NCBI RefSeq assembly: GCF_014642735.1
Contig: NZ_BMIV01000009.1
Location: 41,224 to 105,223 of the forward strand
Direction: 5' to 3'
DNA length: 64,000 nt
From: Paracoccus acridae
Lineage (GTDB): Bacteria; Pseudomonadota; Alphaproteobacteria; Rhodobacterales; Rhodobacteraceae
The notes beneath the pieces were generated by a model that saw only the letters and a program-made list of their open reading frames with translations, was not told the DNA's origin and ran no database searches. How positions within the stretch are numbered: position 1 is the stretch's first letter; each line of letters starts with the position of its first letter. Of the stretch, positions 36,238 through 45,650 are shown piece after piece. Both the position numbers and the translations under genes were made by a program.

Positions 36238-37538
36238 CCGGCTATTTCGACGCCATTTCGCCCTTGACGCTTGATCCCGATACGGATGGCCCGGCCTTCC
36301 GCCATTACGACCCCAATGAGACGATCATGGGCAAGCGGGCCGAGGATCAGCTGCGCTTTGCCGTGGCCTATTGGCACAGCTTCGGCTGGGAGGGCGGCGA
36401 TCCCTTCGGCGGGCGCACCTTCGACCGGCCCTGGTTTCCTGCCGACACGATGGAACAGGCCGAGGCCCGCGTGGACGCGGCCTTCGACTTCTTCCGCATC
36501 CTGGGTGCGCCCTTCTTCTGCTTCCACGACCACGACGTTCGACCCGAAGGCGCAAGCCTGTCCGAAAGCCGCGACCGGCTGAACCGCATCGCCGACCTGA
36601 TGGCCGCGAAGATGGAGGGGGGCGGCCCGCGCCTGCTGTGGGGCACCGCGAACCTGTTTTCCAACCGCCGCTACATGGCGGGGGCGGCCACGAACCCCGA
36701 CCCCGACGTCTTCGCCTATGCCGCGGCCACCGTGCGCGACTGCATGGACGTGACGCACCGGCTTGGTGGCGAGAACTATGTGCTGTGGGGCGGGCGAGAG
36801 GGGTACGAGACCCTGCTGAACACCGACCTGGGCCGCGAACTGGACCAGATGGGCCGCTTCCTGTCGATGGTCGTCGATTACAAGCACAAGATCGGCTTCG
36901 GGGGCACCATCCTGATCGAACCCAAGCCGCAGGAACCCACCAAGCACCAGTATGACTTCGACGTGGCGACAGTCTATGGCTTCCTGAAGCGGTATGGCCT
37001 GGAGACCGAGGTCAAGGTCAACATCGAACAGGGCCACGCGATCCTGGCGGGCCACAGCTTCGAGCATGAGATCGCGCTTGCCAATGCGCTTGGCATCTTC
37101 GGGTCGATCGACATGAACCGCAACGACCAGCAGTCCGGCTGGGACACCGACCAGTTCCCGAACAACGTCGCAGAGGTGACGCTGGCCTATTACGAGATCC
37201 TGCGCGGCGGCGGCTTTACCACCGGCGGCACGAATTTCGACGCCAAGATCCGCCGCCAGTCGCTGGACCCGCGGGATTTGGTGATGGCCCATGCGGGGGC
37301 CATGGATGTCTGCGCGCGCGGGCTGAAAGCGGCGGCGAAGATGCTGGAGGACGACCGGCTGGAATCTGCGCGCCGCGACCGTTACGCCGGATGGCAGCGC
37401 GAGGAAGCGCAGGCCATGCTCGCGCCCGGCGCGACGCTGGACGACATCGCCGACCGGGCGGTGGCGGCGGGGCTTGATCCGCAGCCCGTGTCGGGTCGGC
37501 AGGAGATCCTGGAAAATCTGGTCAACCGATATGTCTGA
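36234..37538 (+). CDS. xylA: Xylose isomerase family protein
   Basis: This is a 434-residue TIM-barrel aldose-ketose isomerase. Conserved metal and substrate residues are present: the His/Asp pair in [12 protein letters not shown] near residue 101, Glu in [15 protein letters not shown] near residue 232, Glu/His in [13 protein letters not shown] (canonical NIEANHATLAGH), Asp in [15 protein letters not shown] and [10 protein letters not shown]. Small differences from canonical XylA (EQGHAI, DMNRND) and the lack of a xylulokinase gene leave open a substrate other than xylose. The next gene follows after 12 bp. Confidence 0.88.
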   Translation: MTGYFDAISPLTLDPDTDGPAFRHYDPNETIMGKRAEDQLRFAVAYWHSFGWEGGDPFGGRTFDRPWFPADTMEQAEARVDAAFDFFRILGAPFFCFHDHDVRPEGASLSESRDRLNRIADLMAAKMEGGGPRLLWGTANLFSNRRYMAGAATNPDPDVFAYAAATVRDCMDVTHRLGGENYVLWGGREGYETLLNTDLGRELDQMGRFLSMVVDYKHKIGFGGTILIEPKPQEPTKHQYDFDVATVYGFLKRYGLETEVKVNIEQGHAILAGHSFEHEIALANALGIFGSIDMNRNDQQSGWDTDQFPNNVAEVTLAYYEILRGGGFTTGGTNFDAKIRRQSLDPRDLVMAHAGAMDVCARGLKAAAKMLEDDRLESARRDRYAGWQREEAQAMLAPGATLDDIADRAVAAGLDPQPVSGRQEILENLVNRYV

Positions 37539-37550
37539 AGGGGAAAGGCC

Positions 37551-38609
37551 ATGAAGACCATCAAGGGTCCGGCGCTGTTCCTGGCGCAATTCGCGGGCGA
37601 TCAGGCGCCCTTCGATACCTGGGACGGCATCACCAAATGGGCGGCCGACTGCGGCTATGTGGGCGTGCAGGTGCCAAGCTGGGACGGGCGGCTGTTCGAT
37701 CTTGCCCGCGCTGCCGAAAGCCGCGACTATTGCGACGAGATCGCGGGCGTTGCCGCCGAGAACGGCGTCCAGATCACTGAACTGTCCACCCATCTGCAGG
37801 GCCAGCTTGTGGCCGTCCACCCCGCCTATGACGAGGCCTTCGACGGCTTCACCGTGCCCGCCATGCGCGGCAACCCCAAGGCGCGGCAGGAATGGGCGGT
37901 CGATCAGGTCAGGATGGCGCTGAGTGCCAGCCGCAACCTGGGCCTGACCGCGATGGCCAGCTTTTCCGGGGCGCTTGCCTGGCCCTTCGTCTATCCCTGG
38001 CCGCAGCGCCCGGCGGGCTTGGTGGAAGCGGCCTTCGACGAACTGGCACGCCGCTGGCGCCCGATCCTGGATCATGCCGAGGATTGCGGCGTGGACATCT
38101 GCTTTGAGATCCATCCCGGCGAGGATCTGCACGACGGCGACAGCTTCGAGATGTTCCTGGAGCGCGTGGGGGGCCACGCCCGGGCCAACATGCTGTACGA
38201 TCCGTCGCATTATGTCCTGCAATGCCTGGACTACCTGGACAATATCGACATCTACAAGGACCGGATCCGCATGTTCCACGTCAAGGATGCCGAGTTCAAC
38301 CCGACCGGGCGGAAGGGCGTCTATGGCGGCTTCCAGCCCTGGGTGAACCGGGCCGGGCGATTCCGCAGCCTGGGCGACGGGCAGGTCGATTTCGGGGCGG
38401 TCTTTTCCAAGATGACGGCCAATGATTTCGACGGCTGGGCCGTGGTGGAATGGGAATGCTGCCTCAAGCACCCCGAGGACGGGGCGCGGGAAGGGGCCGA
38501 GTTCGTCCGCCACCACATCATCCGCGTGACGGAAAAGGCCTTCGACGATTTCGCGGATGGCGGCACGGACGATGCCGCGAACCGCCGCATGCTGGGGATT
38601 TCGGAATGA
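37551..38609 (+). CDS. Sugar phosphate isomerase/epimerase (AP-endonuclease 2 fold)
   Basis: The 352-residue TIM-barrel enzyme of the IolE/IolH/tagatose-epimerase group has metal-binding residues visible in FEIHPGED near residue 186, YDPSHYVLQ near 217, FHVKDAEF near 243 and VVEWECC near 300. It probably epimerises or isomerises the free sugar or keto-sugar made by its neighbours. Its start has AGGGGAAAGG upstream and its stop overlaps the next gene (ATGA). Confidence 0.87.
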   Translation: MKTIKGPALFLAQFAGDQAPFDTWDGITKWAADCGYVGVQVPSWDGRLFDLARAAESRDYCDEIAGVAAENGVQITELSTHLQGQLVAVHPAYDEAFDGFTVPAMRGNPKARQEWAVDQVRMALSASRNLGLTAMASFSGALAWPFVYPWPQRPAGLVEAAFDELARRWRPILDHAEDCGVDICFEIHPGEDLHDGDSFEMFLERVGGHARANMLYDPSHYVLQCLDYLDNIDIYKDRIRMFHVKDAEFNPTGRKGVYGGFQPWVNRAGRFRSLGDGQVDFGAVFSKMTANDFDGWAVVEWECCLKHPEDGAREGAEFVRHHIIRVTEKAFDDFADGGTDDAANRRMLGISE

Positions 38610-39748
38610 CGCGCATCAGGCTTGGGATGGTCGGCGGCGGCAAGGATGCCTTCATCGGCGCGGTCCACCGCATCGCCTCTCGCATCGACGGGGAATTCGA
38701 TCTTGTGGCGGGGGCGCTGTCCTCGACGCCGGAAAAGTCGCGCGACAGCGGCGCGGCCTTGGGGCTGGACCCCGACCGCTGCTATGGCAGCTTCGAGGAG
38801 ATGGCCGAGGCCGAGGCCAACCGCGAGGGCGGAATCGAGGCCGTGGCTATTGTCACCCCGAACCATGTCCATGGGCCTGCCGCCGCGGCCTTCCTGCGGC
38901 GCGGCATCCATGTGATCTGCGACAAGCCGCTGACCGCCACGATGGCGCAGGCACAGGAACTGGAAGCCGCGATCCGGCAATCAGAGGCACTGTTCATCCT
39001 GACCCACAACTATACCGGCTATCCGATGATCCGGCAGGCCCGCGCGATGATCGAGGCGGGCGACCTGGGCGCGATCCGCGTGGTTCAGGTCGAATACGCG
39101 CAGGACTGGCTGACCGAGGCGTCGGAAACCACCGGCACCAACAAGCAGGCGGAATGGCGCACCGATCCCGAACGCAGCGGCGGGGGCGGGGCCATCGGCG
39201 ATATCGGCACGCACGCCTACAACCTTGCCTGCTTCGTGACCGGCCTTTCGGTCGAACGCCTGTCGGCCGACCTGCAAAGCTTCGTGCCGGGCCGCAGGCT
39301 GGACGACAACGCCCATGTCATGCTGCGCTTCGGCGGCGGCGCGCGGGGGATGCTGTGGTGTTCGCAGGTCGCGCCGGGCAATGAAAACGCCCTGCGCCTG
39401 CGCGTCTATGGCGAAAAGGGCGGGCTGGAATGGGCGCAGGAGGATCCGAACTATCTGTGGTTCACGCCCTTTGGCGAGGCCAAGCGCCTGCTGACCCGGC
39501 GCGGTGCCGGAGCATCGGATGCGGCCAATGCCGTCAGCCGCACGCCGGGCGGCCATCCCGAGGGCTATCTTGAAGGCTTCGCCAATATCTACACCGGCGC
39601 CGCACAGGCGATCCGGGCGGCGCAAGCCGGGCAACGCGACCCGGTGCTGGACATCCTGCCGGGACTGGAGGAGGGACTGGCCGGGATGCGCTTCATCGAC
39701 GCCTGCATCCGGTCCGCCCGCGACGACGCGGCCTGGGTGACGCCGTGA
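38606..39748 (+). CDS. Gfo/Idh/MocA-family oxidoreductase
   Basis: The 380-residue NAD(P)-dependent dehydrogenase has an N-terminal Rossmann fold ([18 protein letters not shown]), the CDKPLTATM motif with the catalytic lysine near residue 111, and a C-terminal alpha/beta domain containing the conserved [15 protein letters not shown] stretch. It likely oxidises a sugar or inositol intermediate. ATG 38606 sits in the stop of the upstream gene, and the stop overlaps the ATPase gene start. Confidence 0.9.
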   Translation: MTRIRLGMVGGGKDAFIGAVHRIASRIDGEFDLVAGALSSTPEKSRDSGAALGLDPDRCYGSFEEMAEAEANREGGIEAVAIVTPNHVHGPAAAAFLRRGIHVICDKPLTATMAQAQELEAAIRQSEALFILTHNYTGYPMIRQARAMIEAGDLGAIRVVQVEYAQDWLTEASETTGTNKQAEWRTDPERSGGGGAIGDIGTHAYNLACFVTGLSVERLSADLQSFVPGRRLDDNAHVMLRFGGGARGMLWCSQVAPGNENALRLRVYGEKGGLEWAQEDPNYLWFTPFGEAKRLLTRRGAGASDAANAVSRTPGGHPEGYLEGFANIYTGAAQAIRAAQAGQRDPVLDILPGLEEGLAGMRFIDACIRSARDDAAWVTP

Positions 39749-41238
39749 CCGTGCTTGCCCTGCGCAATGTTTCCCGCAGCTTCGGCCCGATCGAGGTGCT
39801 GCACGGCGTCGATATCGCCCTGCGCCCCGGCCGGGTCCATGCGCTGATCGGCGAAAACGGCGCGGGCAAGTCCACGACCATGAAGATCATGACCGGCTAT
39901 CAGCCGCCATCCTCGGGCCAGGTGCTGCTGGACGGGCGGCCGGTCGGCTTCGCCAATATGGGCGCGGCCGAGGACCAGGGGATCTCGATGATCCACCAGG
40001 AATTCAACCTGGCCGAACAGTTGACGGTGGAACAGAACATCTTCCTGGGCCGCGAGTTGAAGCGCGGCCCTTTCCTCGACAAGCCCGCGATGCGGGCGCG
40101 GACGCGGGAATTGCTGGATCGGCTGGAATGCCGCGTCTCGCCCGACCGGGTCGTGTCCACGCTGTCCAACAGCGACAAGCAGATGGTGGAGATCGCCAAG
40201 GCCCTGCTGCGCGATACCCGCGTGCTGGTGATGGACGAACCGACCGCCGTGCTGACGCGGGCGGAAACCGCGATCCTGCTGCGCCAGGTCCGCGCGCTGC
40301 GCGAGGCGGGAACGGCGGTGCTGTTCACCTCGCACAAGCTGGACGAGGTCGAGGAGATCGCCGACGACCTGACCATCATGCGCGACGGCCGCGTGGTCTG
40401 GACCGGCGAGGCTGCGGCCATGGACCAGCACGCCATGGCGAACGCCATGGTCGGGCGCGAGATGTCGGATCTGTTCCCTGCCAAGGTCTCCACGCCCGGA
40501 GAGGTGGCGCTTGAGGTCGCAAACCTCTCGGTGCCGGGGTTTTCCCATGACGTCGGCTTCACCCTGCGCCGGGGCGAGGTTCTGGGCGTCGCGGGCCTGA
40601 TCGGATCGGGCCGGACCGAAACCTTCGAGGGGCTCTGCGGCCTGCGTCCCGCCACGGGCGAGGTGCGCGTCTTCGGGCAGCCCGTCCGCATCGACCATCC
40701 TTGGCAAGCGCAGGACCTTGGCCTGTGCTACCTGACCGAGGATCGCAAGACCCGTGGCCTGCTGCTGGGCAAGGGGCTGCGGGAAAACCTGACGCTGCAG
40801 GCGCTGTCGAAATTCGACCGGGGCCTTCTGGATACCGGGGCCGAGGATCGCGCGCTGACCCAGGCCATCGCCGATTTCGACATTCGCGGCCACCGGGACG
40901 CCCTGGTCGGCAACCTGTCGGGCGGCAACCAGCAGAAGCTGCTGTTCGCCAAGACCATGCTGGCCGATCCGCAGATCATCGTCATCGACGAACCCACGCG
41001 CGGCATCGACATCGGCACCAAGCAGCAGATGTATGTGCTGATCCGCCGCCTTGCCGCCCAGGGCCGCGCCATCGTCGTCATCTCCTCGGAAATGCAGGAG
41101 GTGATCGGGCTTGCCGACCGCATCCTGGTCATGCGCCATGGTCGCGTCACGGGCGAACTGGGCGCGGATGCCACAGAAGACGCCATCGTTCGCCTTGCCA
41201 TGGGCGTGGCCCCGACCCCCTCGAAGGAACCCGCATGA
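39745..41238 (+). CDS. Sugar ABC transporter ATPase (two ATP-binding domains)
   Basis: The 497-residue RbsA/XylG/MglA-type ATPase has two nucleotide-binding domains. Domain 1 carries Walker A GENGAGKSTTMK near residue 35, TLSNSDKQMVEIAKAL and Walker B LVMDEPTAVL. Domain 2 carries a degenerate Walker A GLIGSGRTE, signature NLSGGNQQK and Walker B IVIDEPTRGIDIG. The second Walker A degeneracy is normal for the family. It has a GTG start in the stop of the oxidoreductase gene. Confidence 0.92.
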   Translation: MTVLALRNVSRSFGPIEVLHGVDIALRPGRVHALIGENGAGKSTTMKIMTGYQPPSSGQVLLDGRPVGFANMGAAEDQGISMIHQEFNLAEQLTVEQNIFLGRELKRGPFLDKPAMRARTRELLDRLECRVSPDRVVSTLSNSDKQMVEIAKALLRDTRVLVMDEPTAVLTRAETAILLRQVRALREAGTAVLFTSHKLDEVEEIADDLTIMRDGRVVWTGEAAAMDQHAMANAMVGREMSDLFPAKVSTPGEVALEVANLSVPGFSHDVGFTLRRGEVLGVAGLIGSGRTETFEGLCGLRPATGEVRVFGQPVRIDHPWQAQDLGLCYLTEDRKTRGLLLGKGLRENLTLQALSKFDRGLLDTGAEDRALTQAIADFDIRGHRDALVGNLSGGNQQKLLFAKTMLADPQIIVIDEPTRGIDIGTKQQMYVLIRRLAAQGRAIVVISSEMQEVIGLADRILVMRHGRVTGELGADATEDAIVRLAMGVAPTPSKEPA

Positions 41239-42224
41239 GCGACGCCGCCGTTCCCGCCGCCCCCCGCCGCATCCGCATGACCGTGATCGGCCCGATCCTG
41301 GCCTTGGTCCTGCTGGTCGTGGCGGGCGCGCTGATGAACCCGAACTTTCTGGGCTGGGACAACGTCACGAACGTCCTGGCCCGGTCCGCCTTCATCGGCA
41401 TCATCGCCGTGGGCATGACCTTCGTGATCACGGCGGGCGGGCTGGACCTGTCGGTCGGGTCGATGGCGGCCTTCATCGCGGGGCTGATGATCCTGGTGAT
41501 GAACAGCCTTGTGCCCAGCATGGGCGTGGGCGTCCCGGTGATCCTGGTGGGCATGGCTGTGGCCCTGCTGGCGGGGCTTGCGGCGGGTCTGCTGAACGGC
41601 ATCCTGATCACCCGCCTGGGGATCGAGGCCTTCATCGTCACGCTGGGGTCCATGGGCATCTATCGCAGCCTCGTCACATGGCTGGCCGACGGCGGCACCC
41701 TGTCCCTGGATTTCAACCTGCGCAGCCTTTACCAGCCGGTCTATTACGGCGGCATCTTCGGCATCACCTGGCCGATCATCGTCTTTGCCCTGGTGGTCCT
41801 GGTCGGAGAGGTGGTGATGCGCTCCACCGCCTTTGGCCGCTATTGCGCGGCCATCGGATCGAACGAACAGGTCGCCAAGTATTCCTCGGTCCGCGTGGAC
41901 CGGGTGCGGCTGATGACCTATGCCGCGCTTGGCCTGCTGGTGGGCATCGCCACCATCATGTATGTGCCGCGCCTCGGATCGGCCTCCTCCGCCACGGGGA
42001 TGCTGTGGGAGCTTGAGGCGATTGCCGCCGTCATCATCGGCGGGACCGTGCTGAAGGGCGGTTTCGGGCGCGTCTGGGGCACGGTGATCGGCGTGCTGAT
42101 CCTGACGCTGATCGGCAACCTGCTGAACCTGACGGATTTCGTATCGCCCTATCTGAACGGCGCCATTCAGGGGGCCATCATCGTTCTCGCTGTGGTGTTG
42201 CAGCGCGAAGGCAAGGCCCGCTGA
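41235..42224 (+). CDS. Sugar ABC transporter permease (RbsC/XylH type)
   Basis: This 329-residue membrane protein has about 8-10 helices, including the family segments FIGIIAVGMTFVITAGGLDLSVGS near residue 53 and GRYCAAIGSNEQVAKYSSVRVDRV near 200. It forms the channel with two copies of itself and the adjacent dual-domain ATPase. ATG 41235 overlaps the ATPase stop. The next gene follows after 25 bp. Confidence 0.92.
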   Translation: MSDAAVPAAPRRIRMTVIGPILALVLLVVAGALMNPNFLGWDNVTNVLARSAFIGIIAVGMTFVITAGGLDLSVGSMAAFIAGLMILVMNSLVPSMGVGVPVILVGMAVALLAGLAAGLLNGILITRLGIEAFIVTLGSMGIYRSLVTWLADGGTLSLDFNLRSLYQPVYYGGIFGITWPIIVFALVVLVGEVVMRSTAFGRYCAAIGSNEQVAKYSSVRVDRVRLMTYAALGLLVGIATIMYVPRLGSASSATGMLWELEAIAAVIIGGTVLKGGFGRVWGTVIGVLILTLIGNLLNLTDFVSPYLNGAIQGAIIVLAVVLQREGKAR

Positions 42225-42249
42225 GCCGGGCCAATATGGGAGGGAAAAC

Positions 42250-43197
42250 ATGAAGCATTTCGTATCGGGACTGGCACTTGCCGCCGCACTGGCGGCGCCC
42301 GCATGGGCGCAGGACGGGGAAACCAAGGTGATCGGCGTGTCGATCCCGGCGGCGACCCATGGCTGGGCGGGGGGCATGAACTATTTCGCGCAGGCCACCG
42401 TGGACCGGCTGGAGGAAACCTATCCCCAGCTTGACTTCGTCCTTGCGACGGCATCCGACCCTGCCAAGCAGGTCAACGACATCGAGGACATGGTGGCCAC
42501 GCGCAACATCGACGCGCTTGTCGTGCTGCCCTTTGAATCCGAGCCGCTGACCGGCCCGGTCCAGAACGTCAAGGCATCCGGCGCCTGGATCACGGTCGTG
42601 GACCGGGGCCTGTCGCAGGAAGGGATCGAGGATCTGTATGTCGCGGGCGACAACCCCGGCTTCGGGCGTGTCTCGGGCGAATTCATGGCAAGCGCCCTGC
42701 CCGAAGGCGGCAAGATCGTGGTGCTGCGCGGCATCCCGACCACCATCGACAACGAACGGGTCGAAGGCTTCCAGGCCGCCATTGAGGGCAAGAACATCGA
42801 AGTCCTGGGCATGGAGCATGGCGACTGGAACCGCGACAAGTCCTTCACGGTGATGCAGGACTTCCTGTCCAAGCACCCGCAGATCGACGCGGTCTGGGCC
42901 TCGGACGACGACATGGCCGTGGGCGCCCTGGGCGCCATCGAGGCGGCAGGTCGCGACGACATCAAGTTCGTCCTGGGCGGCGCCGGCATGAAGGAGATGA
43001 TCAAGCGCACCATGGACGGCGACGCGATGATCCCGGCCAACGTCACCTATCCCCCGTCGATGATCGCCACCGCCATCGAGATCACGGCCGTGGGCCTGGT
43101 GTCCCAGGCGCCAGTATCGGGCGATTTCATCATCGGATCGGTGCTGGTCACGCCGGAAAACGCCGAGACCTATTACTATCCCGACAGTCCGTTCTGA
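42250..43197 (+). CDS. Sugar ABC transporter substrate-binding protein
   Basis: The 315-residue periplasmic protein has a Sec leader (FVSGLALAAALAAPAWAQ) and the Peripla_BP_4 fold: VIGVSIPAATHGW, LATASDPAKQVNDIEDMVA, ALVVLPFES and WASDDDMAVGALGAI. Similarity is greatest to ribose/xylose/galactose-type binders. It has the strong RBS GGGAGGGAAAAC. It is the last gene of the sugar operon; a GC-rich hairpin follows immediately. Confidence 0.92.
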   Translation: MKHFVSGLALAAALAAPAWAQDGETKVIGVSIPAATHGWAGGMNYFAQATVDRLEETYPQLDFVLATASDPAKQVNDIEDMVATRNIDALVVLPFESEPLTGPVQNVKASGAWITVVDRGLSQEGIEDLYVAGDNPGFGRVSGEFMASALPEGGKIVVLRGIPTTIDNERVEGFQAAIEGKNIEVLGMEHGDWNRDKSFTVMQDFLSKHPQIDAVWASDDDMAVGALGAIEAAGRDDIKFVLGGAGMKEMIKRTMDGDAMIPANVTYPPSMIATAIEITAVGLVSQAPVSGDFIIGSVLVTPENAETYYYPDSPF

Positions 43198-43208
43198 TCG
43201 TAAAGGGG

Positions 43209-43231
43209 CGCGGCCCTCTCAGGGGGCCGCG
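43209..43231. terminator. GC-rich hairpin between convergent genes
   Basis: CGCGGCCC (43209-43216) pairs perfectly with GGGCCGCG (43224-43231) around a 7-base loop. It spans the space between the sugar-binding gene (+) and the stop of the EamA gene (-), so it could serve both strands. There is no good T-run on either side, so an intrinsic terminator is only plausible. Confidence 0.45.
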
Positions 43232-44118
43232 ACCGCAGCGGACTTGCGCCGTTCGGCCATCACCGCCTGGAAATTCGACAACAGGATGATGCCGCCGCCC
43301 AGGAAGACCCACAGGTCGATGGCTTCCGCATAGAAGTAATATCCCACGACCGCCGCCATGGGCACGCGCAGGAAGTCGATGGGGATCAGGATCGACGCGT
43401 CCAGCCGCTTGAGCGCCTGCGCCTGGCAATAATGCGCCGCAAGCGCGCCCACGCCCGCGACCAGCATCCAGGGCACGTCCGTCACCGCCACGGGCCGCCA
43501 GTCGGTCAGCGCGGCGATCAGGCCCAGCGGCAACTGGATCAGGATCATCCACACCACGATGGCGCCGGGCGAACAGTGCTGCGTCAGCCGTTTCACCAGG
43601 ATCAGCGACAGCCCGTAACCCGCCGCCGCGATCAGCACCAGGACCGCTGCCGGATCGACCATGCCGATGCCGGGCCGCACGATCACCATGACGCCGATGA
43701 AGCCGCCCACCGTCGCCAGCAGGCGCGGGCCGGTCAGCCTTTCGCGCAGCAGCAGCCAGGCGAACAGCGTCACCCAGATCGGCATGGTGAATTCCAGCGC
43801 AAAGACCGAGGCCAGCGGCAGCAGCACGACCCCGATGGTCCAGAAATACTGCGCGGTGAAATGGATCACGTTGCGCGCCAGATGCAGGCGCAGCTTGGCC
43901 GCGCGGCGCACCTCGGGGAACAGGGCGCGGCCTACGGCCAGGATCACGAACAGGCCCACAAGCGCACGGAAGAACAGCACCTGCCGGATCGACAGGGTTT
44001 CGGCCATTTCCCGCGATCCGACAGACATGCCGATGAAGGCGGTCATGGACAGGGCCATCCAGATCAGCCCCTGGGCAAAGTCGGACCGAACGGTTGGGGT
44101 TGTTGTGCTGCTGGTCAT
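43219..44118 (-). CDS. EamA/DMT-family transporter
   Basis: This 299-residue inner-membrane protein has ten predicted helices in two EamA repeats of five, e.g. GLIWMALSMTAFIGMSVGSR at the start and VPMAAVVGYYFYAEAIDLWV in repeat 2. DMT proteins export metabolites such as amino acids or nucleosides, but the substrate cannot be told. A GGCCGGATCC region and the upstream 114-bp gap separate it from the small DUF1127-like gene on the same strand, whose terminator lies in that gap. Confidence 0.88.
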   Translation of the reverse strand: MTSSTTTPTVRSDFAQGLIWMALSMTAFIGMSVGSREMAETLSIRQVLFFRALVGLFVILAVGRALFPEVRRAAKLRLHLARNVIHFTAQYFWTIGVVLLPLASVFALEFTMPIWVTLFAWLLLRERLTGPRLLATVGGFIGVMVIVRPGIGMVDPAAVLVLIAAAGYGLSLILVKRLTQHCSPGAIVVWMILIQLPLGLIAALTDWRPVAVTDVPWMLVAGVGALAAHYCQAQALKRLDASILIPIDFLRVPMAAVVGYYFYAEAIDLWVFLGGGIILLSNFQAVMAERRKSAAVAAP

Positions 44119-44190
44119 TCGGTCCCCCGGATTTCAAACCGCCGGACCATAGGCCGGATCCTTGGCCGGTTGAAGGCCGGAAAGACAAAA

Positions 44191-44209
44191 GGCCCGCCAA
44201 TGGCGGGCC
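44191..44209 (-). terminator. Intrinsic terminator of the DUF1127-like gene
   Basis: GGCCCGCCA and TGGCGGGCC form a strong stem. On the minus strand it is followed by TTTTGTCTTT (complement of 44181-44190), a classic Rho-independent terminator 24 bp after the small gene's stop codon. Confidence 0.8.
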
Positions 44210-44232
44210 GGATCGTCGGATTTCCGCGGCGG

Positions 44233-44406
44233 TCAGGCGCGCGACATCGCGGTCATGGCGGCACGGGTCGGTTCGATCCCCAGGCGGCGCAGGTCGGCCA
44301 CGGCGGGCGCATGATGCAGGCGCACGGCGGCCGAGGCGGAAATCGCGGCATCCATCACGTCCAGGAACGCGCGGATGCGGCTCAGGGCGGTGCGGAGGGC
44401 GGTCAT
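44233..44406 (-). CDS. Small DUF1127-like protein
   Basis: The 57-residue helical protein has a C-terminal L-x-x-LGIEP segment resembling the DUF1127 motif (DLRRLGIEPTRAAM). Members of this family are short, abundant proteins of alphaproteobacteria, some linked to RNA turnover or phosphate and stress responses; the role here is unknown. It has ATG at 44406 with AGAGAG upstream. It is a single-gene transcript, ended by a strong terminator. Confidence 0.7.
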   Translation of the reverse strand: MTALRTALSRIRAFLDVMDAAISASAAVRLHHAPAVADLRRLGIEPTRAAMTAMSRA

Positions 44407-44463
44407 GGTCAAACTCTCTTTCTGTCCTTGGTTGACAGGACAGACATGGGCCCGCCCCCGCCT

Positions 44464-44506
44464 TGCCGCAATGCGGCATCTGCGCACACCCGCCTTGCAG
44501 CGGGTG
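44464..44506 (-). terminator. Two tandem hairpins after the cysteine synthase-family gene
   Basis: CACCCGC/GCGGGTG (44487-44506) and TGCCGCA/TGCGGCA (44464-44478) lie just past the stop codon on the minus strand. Neither is followed by a T-run, so they may be a weak terminator or mRNA 3' stabilisers. Confidence 0.35.
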
Positions 44507-44515
44507 CAGGGATCG

Positions 44516-45592
44516 TCAGCCCATCCGGTATCCGGGGGTGGATTCGGACAGGGCGCGCTCCTCATCGTCCATGTCCTCGGCAAAGGGTTCGAACAAGGGC
44601 GTGGACAGATAGCGTTCCCCGGTGTCGGGCATCATCGACAGGATGACGGTGCCGGGTTCGGCCTTTTCCGCGATCCGCATCGCTACGGCGAAGGTGGACC
44701 CGCCCGAGACGCCGGTCAGGATGCCTTCGCGCGCGGCCAGCTTGCGCGCCCAGTCCATCCCTTCCGCCCCCGGAATGGGGATCAGGTCGTCATAGCCCTT
44801 CTTGTCCAGGGCTTCCTGCAGAACCCAGGGGATGAAGTCCGGGGTCCAGCCCTGGATCGGATGCGGCTCGAAGGCGGGGTGACTGCCGGCGGGGGCGTGG
44901 TCGGGGCCGCGATCCTGCGGGGTGCCGCTGCTGACCAGGGCGGCATTGGCGGGTTCGGTCAGGATGATCTTCACTTCGGGGCGTTCGCGGCGCAACACGC
45001 GCGACAGGCCGCTGACGGTGCCGCCGGTGCCGTATCCGGTGACGATGTAATCCAGCCGCTGCCCCGCGAAATCGCCCAGGATTTCCTGCGCGGTGGTGGA
45101 TTCGTGGATGTCGGCATTGGCCTCGGTCTCGAACTGGCGGGCCAGGAACCAGCCGTGCTTTTCCGCAAGCTCCACCGCCTTGTTGTACATGCCCGTGCCC
45201 TTCTGCGCCTTGGGCGTCAGCACCACCTTGGCGCCCAGCATCCGCATCAGCCGCCGCCGCTCGACCGAGAAGCTTTCGGCCATGGTCACCACCAGGGGAT
45301 AGCCCTTCTGCGCGCAGACCATGGCAAGGCCGATGCCGGTATTGCCGCTGGTCGCCTCGACCACGGTCTGGCCGGGCTTCAGGGCGCCGGACCGTTCCGC
45401 AGCCTCGATGATGTTGAGCGCCAAGCGGTCCTTGACCGATGCGGCGGGGTTGAAGAACTCGGCCTTGACATAGATCGTCACCCCTTCGGGCGCGAGGTTG
45501 TTGATGCGGATCACCGGCGTGTCGCCCACGGTGTCCAGGATGCTGTCGTAAAGCCTGCCGCGCCCCTTGGTCGTCCTGATGGTTCCTGACAT
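44516..45592 (-). CDS. Cysteine synthase / cystathionine beta-synthase family enzyme
   Basis: This 358-residue fold-type II PLP enzyme has the Schiff-base lysine in NPAASVKDRLAL near residue 44, EATSGNTGIGLAM (PLP/substrate loop), the phosphate-binding GYGTGGTVSG and GVSGGSTFAVA near the C-terminus. It could make cysteine from O-acetylserine or act on a related beta-substituted amino acid. The ~20-residue tail after the core differs from standard CysK. ATG 45592 with AAGGGGG upstream is chosen over an ATG further out. Confidence 0.87.
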   Translation of the reverse strand: MSGTIRTTKGRGRLYDSILDTVGDTPVIRINNLAPEGVTIYVKAEFFNPAASVKDRLALNIIEAAERSGALKPGQTVVEATSGNTGIGLAMVCAQKGYPLVVTMAESFSVERRRLMRMLGAKVVLTPKAQKGTGMYNKAVELAEKHGWFLARQFETEANADIHESTTAQEILGDFAGQRLDYIVTGYGTGGTVSGLSRVLRRERPEVKIILTEPANAALVSSGTPQDRGPDHAPAGSHPAFEPHPIQGWTPDFIPWVLQEALDKKGYDDLIPIPGAEGMDWARKLAAREGILTGVSGGSTFAVAMRIAEKAEPGTVILSMMPDTGERYLSTPLFEPFAEDMDDEERALSESTPGYRMG

Positions 45593-45650
45593 GCCAACCC
45601 CCTTTGCAATCATATCGCCGGGCAGCATAGCACCGAACCCGGCGCGACCG

